The position numbers and the translations under genes were made by a program. A stretch of 64,000 nucleotides of DNA from Brevibacterium sp. JSBI002 (GTDB lineage: Bacteria > Actinomycetota > Actinomycetes > Actinomycetales > Brevibacteriaceae). Shown piece after piece: positions 17,914 through 28,692 of the stretch. Location: contig NZ_CP110341.1 of assembly GCF_026013965.1 (NCBI RefSeq), positions 3,038,001 to 3,102,000 on the forward strand. Direction: 5' to 3'. The notes below the pieces were generated by a model. The model was not told the origin of the DNA, did not search any database, and saw only the letters and a list, made by a program, of their open reading frames with translations. Numbering within the stretch: position 1 is the stretch's first letter; the number at the start of each line of letters is the position of its first letter.

Positions 17914-18663
17914 TCAGACGAGCGCCAGGAGGCCCTTGACCAAGGCCGCGATTCCGCCGCCGAAGGCGAGGACGAGCATCCCGATCCGCGCGATGCCCAC
18001 GTCGATGTGACGGGCCAGCCGATCACCGCCGACAAGGCCTGCCACGAGGACGAGACCGAGCCCGATCCAGACTCCGAACTCCAGATGCGGCCAGGCCCCT
18101 CCGTGGACGATCACCTTCATCACCACCGCCGAGGCGGTCCCGACGGCGAGGAAGGGCTGCAGAGTGGCCGCGAACGACCGCTGTTCCCAATTCGTCAGCA
18201 CAGCGTAGGCGCTCACCGCCGGTCCCCCGGCGCCGGCTGCCGCCGACATCGCCCCGGAGAAGAGCCCGGCCGTCATCCGTGTGCCGAGGTTCGCGGGGAT
18301 TGATCGGCCCAGCTTTCCCAAGGTCAGCGAGCTGATGAGGGAGACGATGATGAGTGCGCCGATGAGGATCTGCAGCGGTGGGGTGGGCATCGATGACGAG
18401 AGAAGCGCGCCGGGGACGGTGCCGATCACCGCGCCCAAGGCAAGATGTCGGAACGGCGGCCATTCCACCTCGGCGAAGGTGCGGACGAAGACGGAGAATG
18501 AGGCGACGATTCCGCAGATGTTGACGAGGATGACGCCGCTGAACGGGTCGAGGAGGAGGACGAGAAATGGACCGCTGACCAGGCCGAATCCCATCCCGGT
18601 GACGCGCTGGGACAATGCGCCGAGGAACACGGCGAAGAGGATGAGCACGACGACGGGTTCCAC
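17914..18663 (-). CDS. TauE/SafE-family membrane transporter
   Basis: 249 residues from GTG 18663, with TAGACT (18671-18676) 7 bases upstream; the frame is open to 18741 but that would overlap the divergent gene. About eight hydrophobic helices, with the family features GALSQRVTGMGFGLVSGP and AAGAGGPAVSAYAVLTNW. Relatives export sulfite, sulfoacetate or other anions. The 228 bases between it and the gene before it contain no gene. Confidence 0.87.
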   Translation of the reverse strand: MEPVVVLILFAVFLGALSQRVTGMGFGLVSGPFLVLLLDPFSGVILVNICGIVASFSVFVRTFAEVEWPPFRHLALGAVIGTVPGALLSSSMPTPPLQILIGALIIVSLISSLTLGKLGRSIPANLGTRMTAGLFSGAMSAAAGAGGPAVSAYAVLTNWEQRSFAATLQPFLAVGTASAVVMKVIVHGGAWPHLEFGVWIGLGLVLVAGLVGGDRLARHIDVGIARIGMLVLAFGGGIAALVKGLLALV

Positions 18664-18739
18664 ACGGTCGAGTCTAGTACAGCCCGATTCCCGGCTGATC
18701 CGCAGGCTCACCGCTGACCGCGGGGTTAGAGTATTCACC

Positions 18740-19594
18740 ATGAACGCCAGTCCCCTCTGGTCGCGGTTCAGCGCAGATCCCCGATCGTATGGGCAGGTCC
18801 GGGCCTCAGATGCCGATCGCGTGGTCGTCAGTGATGTCCTCTCGGAGGGTTATGCCCTCGGTCAGCTCGACGTTGAGGAGTTCGATGAACGCACCGAGGC
18901 GGCCACGAAGATCAAGACGCTCGGTGAAGTACCAGCACTGATCGAGGATCTCGTCCTCGCTGATCCCGCCGAAGTCGAGCCTGGCAGGCTCGATGATGCG
19001 GGCCGCGCGCAGGCGCTGGCTCGCCTCGAGGCAGACCGGGTGCCGATCACGCCGGAGCAGATCGATGCCGCGGCGCAGAAGTACTACCGGGACCGGGTGC
19101 GCCGGTCACTGCTGGGTGCAGTCGCCGGGCCGGTCGGGATCGTGCTGGCGATCTGGGCGATCTCGTCGATCGCTTCTGGAGGGTTCATCTTCTTCTGGCC
19201 GATCTTCGTCATCATTCCCTCGCTGCTCGGCGGTTTGGGGCACATCGCACGTAAGGACGAGATCATCCGCAATCGGAAGAAGGAGCTCACCCGCAGGGCT
19301 CGGGCCCAGCTCGGTGATGCTGAGGCCAAGCGACAGCTCGAAGAGGGCAAAGCTCCCGAGCGGGATTATGAAGCCGACTTCGGTACGGGCCTGCAGCCGC
19401 CGCATCCTTCCCATCCGCCGTACTCTCCCGGACAGATCTCACGCCGGGAAGAGCGGGACCGGCGCCGTCGCATCGCCGCCATAACCGCGATAACCCCTGG
19501 GACTGAGGGCACGGCTCCGGTCCAGCGGACCCTGTTCTGGCTCAGACTTGAAAGATCCGGATCTGCCCGAAGTCTTGAGCTTTGTGCGTGGTGA
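18740..19594 (+). CDS. DUF1707 (SHOCT-like) membrane protein
   Basis: 284 residues from ATG 18740, with TAGAGT 7 bases upstream, so probably leaderless. The DUF1707 domain is VRASDADRVVVSDVLSEGYALGQLDVEEFDERT (spread across residues about 18-70), followed by two membrane helices (LLGAVAGPVGIVLAIW and FIFFWPIFVIIPSLLGG) and a basic coiled tail. The end overlaps the convergent SnoaL-like gene by 53 bases, and the last ~30 residues look unlike a natural tail, so the true end is uncertain. Confidence 0.8.
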   Translation: MNASPLWSRFSADPRSYGQVRASDADRVVVSDVLSEGYALGQLDVEEFDERTEAATKIKTLGEVPALIEDLVLADPAEVEPGRLDDAGRAQALARLEADRVPITPEQIDAAAQKYYRDRVRRSLLGAVAGPVGIVLAIWAISSIASGGFIFFWPIFVIIPSLLGGLGHIARKDEIIRNRKKELTRRARAQLGDAEAKRQLEEGKAPERDYEADFGTGLQPPHPSHPPYSPGQISRREERDRRRRIAAITAITPGTEGTAPVQRTLFWLRLERSGSARSLELCAW

Positions 19595-19919
19595 ACCACA
19601 TCGTGTGCGAGAAGTGCCGCAGGTCGTCGGCCTCGGCCTGCCGGTATCCCCATGCGGCTGCGGCCTTGCCGTGGGTGATCGCCGCTTCGAGGTGGCCGAC
19701 CTCGCGAGACTGGCCGGACAATGTCAACAGCGCCTCGAGGACGGCGTCCCGGCCGGTGTGGGTTTCGACGTCGGAGGCGTGGACGATATGGAGCACGCAG
19801 TCGTCGGCGATCACCTCGTTGAGTGCTTCTCTGCCGCCGTTGAAGAGATTCTCCTCGAACGTCGCGACGAAGACGTTCTTCGGACTGTTTCCGCAGGAAT
19901 CGGTTCCGGTGAAAGTCAT
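19542..19919 (-). CDS. SnoaL/NTF2-like protein
   Basis: 125 residues of the cone-shaped NTF2-like fold: FNGGREALNEVIADDCVLHIVHASDVETHTGRDAV and later HGKAAAAWGYRQ (residues spread about 25-100). Such domains act as small-molecule-binding enzymes or as subunits, and the substrate is unknown. It overlaps the convergent DUF1707 gene at its 3' end. Confidence 0.75.
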   Translation of the reverse strand: MTFTGTDSCGNSPKNVFVATFEENLFNGGREALNEVIADDCVLHIVHASDVETHTGRDAVLEALLTLSGQSREVGHLEAAITHGKAAAAWGYRQAEADDLRHFSHTMWFTTHKAQDFGQIRIFQV

Positions 19920-20064
19920 GGGTCCAGCCTATGCGGGGCGAGGCTGCGGAACAACGGGTCGACGGGCCGCCTCGGCGATGATGGTCGCCGACTCACGACG
20001 AGCGGACACGTCCGCGTGAACGATCTGGCCATCGGGCCGGGATCCGGGAGCCGCAGCACGAAAA

Positions 20065-20102
20065 CGGCCGTGCCGGCACCCTTGCGGGCACCGGCACGGC
20101 CG
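20065..20102 (-). terminator. groEL terminator
   Basis: Perfect 12-bp stem CGGCCGTGCCGG (20065-20076) with its complement (20091-20102). Read on the minus strand it is followed by CGTTTTCG, a short T-run, 20 bases past the groEL stop. Confidence 0.85.
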
Positions 20103-20121
20103 ATCGAACAAGCGGTGGCTA

Positions 20122-21762
<1,641 letters not shown>

Positions 21763-21912
21763 TTAGATCCTCCCTGATGGAGTGGAGTGGGAATCCAGAG
21801 CAGTCATCAACGCCCGCGACGGCAGAGAGTGTGTCCGCATGTTCCATTCCACATATGGACCACGCTCTCGAGACGACTGGTGGGAATCCATCGGTTTTCA
21901 CCAGTACTAGAT

Positions 21913-21939
21913 TTAGCACTCTCCCCATGCGAGTGCAAA
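21913..21939 (-). promoter_or_regulatory. CIRCE element overlapping the groEL promoter
   Basis: TTAGCACTC, nine spacer bases, then GAGTGCAAA: eight of nine positions of the HrcA-binding CIRCE half sites pair. On the minus strand a possible -35 TTGCAC (21933-21938) and -10 TAAATC (21910-21915) are 17 bases apart and overlap the operator, so HrcA binding would block transcription. Confidence 0.9.
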
Positions 21940-22091
21940 TAATTGTCGCCCGCCAAGACGGGTGAGGGCGACTGCGATCCGCGAATTGTCGGCGCGCGGT
22001 GAAGGTGCGGAGGGCAGTTCGGCCCAGCGCGAAACGCCCTACTGCCCCGAGCATTTCGCATCAACGGCTTCAAGATTCATAGGAGGTGATC

Positions 22092-22130
22092 TTGAGCGGC
22101 GCATATGCATTTCGAAGCCGCGGGCACTGA
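22092..22130 (+). CDS. Possible 12-residue peptide gene with an ideal ribosome-binding site
   Basis: AGGAGGTGAT at 22081-22090 is a full-length match to the 16S rRNA 3' end complement. Five bases after AGGAGGT comes TTG, opening MSGAYAFRSRGH and then TGA. The stop is immediately followed by a terminator hairpin (22132). This mini-unit lies between groEL and cspA, reads opposite to both, and has its own space for a promoter (21940-22080). I do not recognise the peptide. It could instead be an RNA that pairs with the ribosome or part of another leader. Confidence 0.45.
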   Translation: MSGAYAFRSRGH

Positions 22131-22131
22131 A

Positions 22132-22161
22132 AAGCGCCGAGCAGTTGCCTGCTCGGCGCTT
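22132..22161. terminator. Bidirectional terminator between cspA and the possible mini-gene
   Basis: Perfect 13-bp stem AAGCGCCGAGCAG with loop TTGC. On the minus strand it is followed by TTTTCAG, suiting the cold-shock gene that ends at 22250; on the plus strand it closes the 12-codon unit. Confidence 0.8.
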
Positions 22162-22249
22162 CCCCCGTGCGATTGGTGCCTGTCGGCCCGAAAGCCGTTC
22201 CGACGCCCTGCCGCAGCGGATCAGAAAACTGTGCTGACAGCAGCCAGTC

Positions 22250-22453
22250 TCAGAGGAGGGTGACGGACTCCGCCTGAGGACCCTTTTGTCCTTCTCCAAC
22301 TTCGAACTGAACCTGCTGGCCCTCTTCGAGAGAGCGGTAGCCGTCCATCTGGATTGCGCTCCAGTGAACGAACACGTCCTGGTTGTCGCCTTCGAGGGTG
22401 ATGAATCCATAGCCCTTTTCAGCGTTGAACCACTTGACGGTACCTTGTGCCAT
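22250..22453 (-). CDS. cspA: Cold-shock protein CspA
   Basis: 67 residues, [18 protein letters not shown], with RNP-1 KGYGFI and RNP-2 DVFVHWSAI. This is the standard length for CspA, an RNA chaperone. Start at ATG 22453, with GGAG just upstream (an ATG further upstream is unsupported). Cold-shock and groEL genes sit next to one another on the same strand, which is a known actinobacterial arrangement. Confidence 0.95.
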   Translation of the reverse strand: MAQGTVKWFNAEKGYGFITLEGDNQDVFVHWSAIQMDGYRSLEEGQQVQFEVGEGQKGPQAESVTLL

Positions 22454-22902
22454 TACTTCTCCATACAGTGCAGTGCCATTGAAATCCCGCATCGCAGCCG
22501 CGATCAGATGACCCCACCCGAGATACGGAAGCTAGTAAAACTCAACTGACCCCGCGACTTCCCTCATTGACCTCTAGAGAATAATCTCGGTGAAGCACGA
22601 ATAGAACACAAGGTGCTGTGCTTGCCTAGCTGTTGCAACTCTACCGCAGGCACGCATCCCGCCTAGAGTGGTTCAGCACTGTTATAGATTCGTTATCTAA
22701 GGGTTCCTGCCCAGTTCACAGCGGGGATCGCGACGCATGAAATCAGACCGTTCGGTCAGAAATTCGCCGAGGCGGCCGACACGGTCACGCGCGCGCCGCA
22801 ACCGAGGAGTCCCGCCGACTCATGCCCTCATAACCGAAGCGGCCGAGCCCGAACCGATCCCGCCGACTCAGCTGCGCTGCTGCGCCACCGAATCGCTTCG
22901 GA
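22454..22902. other. Intergenic region upstream of cspA
   Basis: No gene found in these 449 bases. The part next to cspA is AT-richer than the surroundings (22530-22700) and likely holds a long, structured 5' leader and promoter, as expected for cold-shock genes. A short inverted repeat TAGAT-TCGTT-ATCTA lies near 22685-22699, and one CGCCGAGGCGG motif near 22767. Confidence 0.5.
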
Positions 22903-23466
22903 TCACTCTGAGTCCCCGCCTTCGCTGGGTTCAGGACCGCGATCGGCGATGTCCGAACAGATGACGACGGTGACGTCGGCCTCGAAGTCGGACGAGGCCT
23001 CCGTGGCAGAGACTCCCAGCGACTTGGCGACGAGCTTGGCCTGGGACGCGTTCTCTTCGCCGTTGTAGTACACGGTCGAATCAGTGAGGTTCGTCGAATA
23101 GTTGCCGACCTGCCCGAGCTTCCAGCCCTTCTCCTCGACCGCCTCGGAGAACTTCTTCGCAGCACCGGAGACGCCGGAGCCGTTGAGCACGTCGACGGTG
23201 ATCGAGTCGTCTGCGACGCTGACTTCGCTTTCACTCGGCGAGGGTTCGGCCGACGACGATTCGGACGCCGGAGGGTCGGCGATCTTCGACTCGGGATTGC
23301 CCATCGAGGAGAAGATGATGTTGATGGCGGCCACGACCAGCAGAACGGCGACCAGGGCGAGGATGATGACCAGCGAGATGGCACCGATGTTCGACGACGC
23401 CGCGGACTCCTGTCGATGGGCACCGCTGCGCCGGCCGGGCTCGATCTCGTCGAATTCGTCGGTCAT
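22903..23466 (-). CDS. Membrane-anchored LytR C-terminal-domain protein
   Basis: 187 residues: a hydrophilic start (MTDEFDEIEPGRRSGAHR), one membrane helix (ISLVIILALVAVLLVVAAINII), a Ser/Glu/Pro-rich linker and a LytR_C domain beginning ITVDVLNGSGVSGAAKKF. The domain faces outside and is found on cell-wall-linked proteins; this one has no LytR-CpsA-Psr catalytic domain. The gene starts 2 bases after the DUF3263 stop, so the two are one operon, as in other actinobacteria. Confidence 0.87.
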   Translation of the reverse strand: MTDEFDEIEPGRRSGAHRQESAASSNIGAISLVIILALVAVLLVVAAINIIFSSMGNPESKIADPPASESSSAEPSPSESEVSVADDSITVDVLNGSGVSGAAKKFSEAVEEKGWKLGQVGNYSTNLTDSTVYYNGEENASQAKLVAKSLGVSATEASSDFEADVTVVICSDIADRGPEPSEGGDSE

Positions 23467-23468
23467 GT

Positions 23469-23735
23469 CTACCTCGAGACGCGGGCTTGGGCGCGTTCGC
23501 TCTGCCGCGTGCTGCGGATTCGGCGAAGGCGCTTGACCAGCATGGGGTCGCTGGCCAGAGCTGCAGGGTTGTCGAGAAGCGAGTTGAGGATCTGGAAGTA
23601 GCTGGTGGCAGACATGTCGAAGCGCTCACGGATCGCGTGGTCCTTGGCGCCTCCGTATTTCCACCACCGCCGCTCGAACTCCAAAACGGCCACCTCGAGC
23701 TCGCTCAGTTCTGAGGTGTCGTCGTTCGGCGGCAT
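23469..23735 (-). CDS. DUF3263 protein
   Basis: 88 residues: LSELEVAVLEFERRWWKYGGAK, then IRERFDMSATSYFQILNSLLD and a basic tail. This is the DUF3263 helix-turn-helix-like family, actinobacterial and of unknown function. It precedes the LytR_C gene in the same operon. Confidence 0.88.
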   Translation of the reverse strand: MPPNDDTSELSELEVAVLEFERRWWKYGGAKDHAIRERFDMSATSYFQILNSLLDNPAALASDPMLVKRLRRIRSTRQSERAQARVSR

Positions 23736-23902
23736 AGAGGTTGTGCTCCTTCGAGAGGTGTCTGTGCTTCTATCCTATCGCCGGATCGGCGGTACCGAAA
23801 TTTCCGGCGCGCCGCCGAGGCTGTGAGGTCGGTCCCGATCGGGGCACGGCTCGCGGGACGGCAGCTCGCACATGCCCGGCGGCCGCTGCGCCCACAACCG
23901 CA

Positions 23903-23989
23903 TCACCCCGTCGACACGGCACCGGATCGGTGACCGTGTCGACGGGGTGAAGGGAACGACTTTCGCCGAGGCGGGGCCGCCTCGGCGAA
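23903..23989 (-). terminator. Two consecutive hairpins after the aldehyde dehydrogenase gene
   Basis: 23962-23989 is a 13-bp stem made of two facing CGCCGAGGCGG motifs with a two-base loop. 23903-23950 has a 17-bp perfect stem (TCACCCCGTCGACACGG) plus five inner pairs. Both lie downstream of the ALDH stop; no strong T-run. Nothing else was found in 23736-24065 apart from the DUF3263 promoter region. Confidence 0.65.
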
Positions 23990-24065
23990 CCGGGTGACCC
24001 GATCACGAGGATCGGATCGACCCCACATTCGACCGCGCGGGCAGACCCGCCTCGGCGAGATCGGA

Positions 24066-25532
24066 TCAGCGGATGCGGATGTTGACCTGCTTGATCTGGG
24101 TGAATCCTTCGAGCATTCCTTCCAGCGATGCCTCTCGTCCGAATCCGGAGGTCTTCATGCCGCCGTAGGACTGGCCGGCCAGCTGGCCGCCGCCCTGGTT
24201 GACCTGGACCCAGCCGGATTCGATCCGGTTGGCCATGGTCAGGGCCGCGTCGACGTCCTTGGTGAAGACGAAGGCCGCGAGGCCGAAGTCGGAGTCGTTG
24301 GCCATGTCGATGACCTCGTCGATGTCCTTCCACGGGATGACCGAGAGGACGGGGCCGAAGATCTCTTCACGGCTGGTCTGCCAGTCGTTCTTCGCCTTCG
24401 AGAAGATCACGGGCGCGTGGTAGAAGCCGGGTTCGCCGACTTCCAGCGAATCGGAGCCGTCATAGGCGATCTCGACGCCGTCCATCGACTTGCCCATCTC
24501 GATGTAGCTGGCGACCTGGTCGTACTGCTTCTGGTTGATGATGCAGCCGATGTCGGTGGACTCATCGCGGGGGTCGCCGACCGTCATCTTCGACACCGCG
24601 TCGACGAGCTTGGACAGGAAATCGTCGTAGATGTCTTCGTGGAGGAACAGACGCGAGCCCATGGTGCACGACTGGCCCTGGCGGGCGAAGCGGGTCGACA
24701 GCAGCACCTGCTCGAGGGTGTCGTCGTCGTTCGAGTCCGGGAAGATGATGTTCGGGGACTTGCCGCCGAGCTCCATCGACGAATGTGCGAGTCGACCACC
24801 GGCCAGCTCGGCGACGTGACGGCCGACGCTCGTCGATCCGGTGAATGAGACCTTGTCGACGTCGGGGTGGACGTTGAGGGCCTCACCGATGACCGAGCCC
24901 TTGCCTGTGACGACGTTGAGCACACCGGCAGGGAGGATATCGGCGATGATCTCGGCCATCTTGAGGATAGTCAGCGGTGCATCCTCGGCGCATTTGAGGA
25001 CGATCGTGTTGCCGGCGGCGATCGCGGCAGGGGTCTTGAACGCGGCGATCATCAGCGGCGAGTTCCACGGCAGGATGCCGGCGACGACACCCAGGGGCAC
25101 GCGCTTGGTGTACTGGAGCTGCTTGTCTCCGGCGGGCAGGGTGTTGCCCTTGACTTCGCCCGCGACGCCGCCCATGTAGCGGAACAGGTCGGCCAAGATG
25201 ATCGTCTCCGGGCGAGCCTGGGTGCGGATCGCGTTGCCGGTGTCGAGAGCGGTCAGCTGGGCGAGCTCCTCCGAAGCGGCTTCGAGCGCATCGGCACAGG
25301 CCAGAAGCTTCTTCTGGCGTTCTTTGAACGGAAGAGCCGCCCACTCGGGGAAGGCCTTCCGTGCGGCTTTGACGGCGCGGTCGGCGTCGGCCTCTTTGCC
25401 GTTGGGCACCTTGGCGATGACGACGTTGCGGTCGATCGGGGTGATGACATCGGTGGTGTCGCCGTCAGCGGCGTCGACCCACTGACCGCCGATGAGCATC
25501 TTCCAGTTCTTGGCCTCTGGGAATTCCGACAT
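24066..25532 (-). CDS. NAD(P)-dependent aldehyde dehydrogenase
   Basis: 488 residues from ATG 25532 (MSEFPEAKNWKMLIGG), with GAAAGGA 7 bases upstream; upstream extension is rejected. Conserved features: LPWNSPLMIAAFKTPAA, FTGSTSVG, catalytic Glu in MELGGKSPN and catalytic Cys in RQGQSCTMGSR. It oxidises an aldehyde to its acid; the betaine-aldehyde/aromatic-type family is likely but the substrate is not clear. It is a single-gene unit. Confidence 0.92.
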   Translation of the reverse strand: MSEFPEAKNWKMLIGGQWVDAADGDTTDVITPIDRNVVIAKVPNGKEADADRAVKAARKAFPEWAALPFKERQKKLLACADALEAASEELAQLTALDTGNAIRTQARPETIILADLFRYMGGVAGEVKGNTLPAGDKQLQYTKRVPLGVVAGILPWNSPLMIAAFKTPAAIAAGNTIVLKCAEDAPLTILKMAEIIADILPAGVLNVVTGKGSVIGEALNVHPDVDKVSFTGSTSVGRHVAELAGGRLAHSSMELGGKSPNIIFPDSNDDDTLEQVLLSTRFARQGQSCTMGSRLFLHEDIYDDFLSKLVDAVSKMTVGDPRDESTDIGCIINQKQYDQVASYIEMGKSMDGVEIAYDGSDSLEVGEPGFYHAPVIFSKAKNDWQTSREEIFGPVLSVIPWKDIDEVIDMANDSDFGLAAFVFTKDVDAALTMANRIESGWVQVNQGGGQLAGQSYGGMKTSGFGREASLEGMLEGFTQIKQVNIRIR

Positions 25533-25665
25533 TTCGGTCCTTTCGTTCAACGATGAACTCCTTAGGCCGAGCATAACGCGTAGCGCCGAACGGCAATACA
25601 CCGGTTCGGTAGGCGATCGCGCACACCCGATCTGCGCTTGGTGCACATGCACGCAGGTCGATTCC

Positions 25666-25759
25666 CACCCTCGCCGAGGCGGTGCCGACGTTTTCGTCTG
25701 CGCTCGCCGGGGTGGCGCCGAGATCCTCGTGCACCCTCACCGAGGCGGTGCCGACGTTT
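25666..25759. repeat. Direct repeat of 28 bp, 66 bp apart
   Basis: CACCCTCGCCGAGGCGGTG at 25666 and the near-identical copy at 25732 (one difference, C to A), each running on into CCGACGTTT. The intervening DNA repeats GCCGAG. It is noncoding DNA upstream of the ALDH gene, within the 460-base gap 25533-25994. Confidence 0.7.
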
Positions 25760-25795
25760 GCACCGTTCCCCTCCCTCCTCTGAGCGGGGATGGAG

Positions 25796-25857
25796 GATTG
25801 TTGGGTCGATCCACGGTGGTTTCAGTGAGGAAACCACCGTGGATCGACCCAACAATC
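25796..25857. repeat. Palindromic repeat family B, copy 1 (perfect arms)
   Basis: Perfect 27-bp arms, from GATTGTTGGGTCGATCC to the mirrored GGATCGACCCAACAATC, with an eight-base loop CAGTGAGG (25823-25830). A second, less perfect copy is inside ispD (62833-62892). This copy lies between the ALDH and ung genes. Confidence 0.95.
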
Positions 25858-25994
25858 ATGTCCGTGGTGGCTTCCCGCCCCCGCTTCCCCTCCGCTGGCG
25901 ACAGCACCGCCGTTCCTGCGCCGCCCATTCCTTGGAAGCTGACACCACTGTCCCAGCGCGACCTCGTCCGCCGAGCATCGCTAAACTCGTGCCC

Positions 25995-26696
25995 ATGACG
26001 TCGACGCCTCCGATGACCGAGACCATGTCCCCCGACTGGGCGACCGCTCTGGCCGGAGTGGAGGAGCGCATCCATTCGATGGGCGACTTCCTCCGCGACG
26101 AGATCGCCGCCGGCCGCGCCTACCTGCCTTCCGGGGAATTCGTCTTCCGCGCCTTCGCCGAACCGCTGTCCGAGGTCAAGGTGCTCATCGTCGGCCAGGA
26201 CCCCTACCCCACGCCCGGCCACGCCATCGGCCTGTCATTCGCCGTCGATCCCGATGTCCGCCCTCTGCCGCGGTCGCTGGGCAACATCTATAAGGAGCTC
26301 GAGTCCGACCTCGGCATCCCGCCGGCCCCGCACGGGGACCTGCGTGCCTGGTCGCGTCAGGGGGTCATGCTGCTCAACCGCGCCCTGACCGTCTCTCCCG
26401 GCGAACCCGCGTCCCACCGCGGCAAGGGCTGGGAGGAGATCACGGAGCGGGCGATCACCGCGCTGATCGAACGCGATCAGCCGCTTGTGGCCATCCTCTG
26501 GGGCCGCGATGCCCGGAACCTCGCTCCCCTGCTGACATCAGGGAACGCCGAGGTGGCCATCATCGAATCCGCGCATCCCTCACCTCTGTCGGCACGGCGG
26601 GGATTCTTCGGCTCGCGACCGTTCTCGCGCACGAATGAATTGCTCGCCCAGAAGGGCATCGATCCGATCGATTGGGCCCTGCCGGATCAGGCCTGA
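25995..26696 (+). CDS. ung: Uracil-DNA glycosylase
   Basis: 233 residues from ATG 25995; TAAACT (25982-25987) ends 7 bases before it, so leaderless. Active-site motifs are [16 protein letters not shown] and the [10 protein letters not shown] loop, typical of family 1 uracil-DNA glycosylases that start base-excision repair of uracil in DNA. The longer open frame upstream runs through the palindromic repeat and is rejected. Confidence 0.95.
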   Translation: MTSTPPMTETMSPDWATALAGVEERIHSMGDFLRDEIAAGRAYLPSGEFVFRAFAEPLSEVKVLIVGQDPYPTPGHAIGLSFAVDPDVRPLPRSLGNIYKELESDLGIPPAPHGDLRAWSRQGVMLLNRALTVSPGEPASHRGKGWEEITERAITALIERDQPLVAILWGRDARNLAPLLTSGNAEVAIIESAHPSPLSARRGFFGSRPFSRTNELLAQKGIDPIDWALPDQA

Positions 26697-26754
26697 GCCC
26701 GGATCAGAGCTTGGCCCGGATCAAGGGTGAGCCCCGGTCCGATCTGAGTCCGGA

Positions 26755-28692
26755 TCAGATCTGAATCGGACCGGTCGCGGTCTCCTCTGAGGATCCCGTT
26801 CCTCCGGCCCCATTCGGCTGAGGCTTCGCTCCTCCGGTCTCGCCCGATTGAGCCTTCTCTCCCCCGGCCTCTTCCGACTGAATCCTCGAACCTGCAGACC
26901 CGCTCGACTGGGTCTTCGCGCCACCGGGCTGCACCGAGTCGATGACAGCGGTCGATGTCTCGCCGCTGCGCACCTCTTCGACCTTCTCCTCAGCCGAGCT
27001 CTGACTCTTGAGGTTCTTCAACGGCAGCGCCAGATAGCTGCCGAGCACAGCGCCGACAGCGAGCGCCGCGTTCGCCAGGATCGCGGTGAACAGCGAGGAC
27101 AGCCCCACAGCGAAGGAGACGTTCTCCGATTCCGACGCGATCTGATAGACAGCGGTGAAGATCGACAGCCCCTGCAGCAGGGTGTAGATGCCGGGAATCA
27201 TCAGCACGATCGCCGGAGCTCCCAGCCGCAGCGCCAGCGGCCGCGACAGGAAACCGGTGACGGTGGCCGCCAGCAGACTGGCAAGCACATTGTCGACGTC
27301 CAACAGCGTCAGCGACATCATCGTGATGTGCGAAGCAAGGCCGACCAGCGCCGCAGGCAGGATGAACCGGCGCCTGGCCGACATCGCCACCGCACCGGAC
27401 ATCGCCACCACGGCCGCCGCGACCATCGACAGGATCGCCGTGACCACATGCGGGCTCGACTTCGGCACGAGCACTTCGATATGACTGAGCCCGATGGCCT
27501 GACCGCACACGATTCCCAGGGCAATGCCCGAGACGATGCCGGCCAGAGTCATGAATACCCCGACCACCCGCCCGGCCGCGGTCAGCGGGAAGTTCGTCAG
27601 CGCATCCTGAACCGCCGAATACAGCGACTGCGTCGGCAGCAGCAGAACGATTCCGGCAGCCACGAGGTACTGCGGTGAGGCGATGATTCCCACGTCGCCG
27701 GCGATGGTGGCGATGAGCGTCGCCGAGGCTGCCTGAATCGCCGTGGTGAAGAACGACGGCAGGTGGGTGCGGCCGAGCAGCTTGCCGAACTGGAACACGA
27801 CGATGGCCATCGTGATGCCCAGGGGAATCGCGATCGGGCCTCCTCCGAGCAGCAGGACGAGGGCACCGACCATGAAGCCCCAGGCACCGGTGGTGAACCA
27901 TTCGGGGAACGGTCGCCGCTGCGTGCGTATCGCGTCGAGACGACTGCGTGCCTCATGGAATTCGAGACGCCCGTCGACGAGGTCGGTGACGAGCTTGTGC
28001 ACCGAGGCGAGCTTCGCGTAATGCGTGGACTCACCGCGGTTGACCCGCATCACCGTCAGCAGACGTCCGTCCGAGGTCGAATAGTGCACGACCAGGGTGT
28101 TCGATGTCAGATCGACCTCGACGGTGGCCAGACCGCACGCGGTGCACGCAGCGATGACGGAGACCTCGACATCGCTGGTGCCGGCACCGGCGCGCATCAT
28201 CATCGCCGCGATATCGGCGGCGAGGTCGAGGATCATCCGGGCTTCGTCTTCGCTCGGCTCGTTCGCCTGCACTGGCGCCTGATACGGGGTGCCCTTGAGG
28301 GCGGTGACGATCGGCACCGGCTGCGTGTTCTCCGTCGTACCCGAGACGAGTCTGCCCACGGTGCGCCGAGCGACCTTCTGAGCGATGCGCTGAGACGCAC
28401 CGAGGTGGTCGGTGCGGGATTTCGACCGCCCGCCGCTGCGTTCGGACTTCGCAGCCTTCGCCGCCGCGGCCTTAGCGATGTCCTCAGGTTGGGGCTCCGG
28501 TGAGGAGTCCCGCAGTTCGGCAAGTCGCTGCAGTCGGGTGCGCTCGAGCAGCTCGCGCAGGGCCTGGGATCCGGCCTCCGGATTGCCGCCGGAGACCGGG
28601 GCCGGGGACGAACCGCGGACAGGACCCGGTTCGGTCGGGTCCTCGACCCGAACCTCGGTGGTGGTGACGTCCTCGAGTTCTCTGTCGCTCAC
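26755..28692 (-). CDS. thrE: Threonine/serine exporter ThrE family protein
   Basis: 645 residues: a soluble N-terminal region with Glu/Asp-rich and basic linkers, the ThrE domain (TCGLATVEVDLTSNTLVVHY), then about ten membrane helices from EWFTTGAWGFMVGAL. The family exports Thr and Ser. The final ~75 residues are a soluble tail of repeated GGAK/GGEK/GETGG-Q motifs, unlike the compact ends of most family members. Its ATG overlaps the amidohydrolase stop (ATGA). The gap to ung (58 bases) has no clear terminator. Confidence 0.88.
   Translation of the reverse strand: MSDRELEDVTTTEVRVEDPTEPGPVRGSSPAPVSGGNPEAGSQALRELLERTRLQRLAELRDSSPEPQPEDIAKAAAAKAAKSERSGGRSKSRTDHLGASQRIAQKVARRTVGRLVSGTTENTQPVPIVTALKGTPYQAPVQANEPSEDEARMILDLAADIAAMMMRAGAGTSDVEVSVIAACTACGLATVEVDLTSNTLVVHYSTSDGRLLTVMRVNRGESTHYAKLASVHKLVTDLVDGRLEFHEARSRLDAIRTQRRPFPEWFTTGAWGFMVGALVLLLGGGPIAIPLGITMAIVVFQFGKLLGRTHLPSFFTTAIQAASATLIATIAGDVGIIASPQYLVAAGIVLLLPTQSLYSAVQDALTNFPLTAAGRVVGVFMTLAGIVSGIALGIVCGQAIGLSHIEVLVPKSSPHVVTAILSMVAAAVVAMSGAVAMSARRRFILPAALVGLASHITMMSLTLLDVDNVLASLLAATVTGFLSRPLALRLGAPAIVLMIPGIYTLLQGLSIFTAVYQIASESENVSFAVGLSSLFTAILANAALAVGAVLGSYLALPLKNLKSQSSAEEKVEEVRSGETSTAVIDSVQPGGAKTQSSGSAGSRIQSEEAGGEKAQSGETGGAKPQPNGAGGTGSSEETATGPIQI

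Noticed and set aside
19485..19594. A sixth frameshift at the end of the DUF1707 gene
   Set aside because: The tail looks unnatural and overlaps a convergent gene, but no other frame offers a recognisable conserved continuation.
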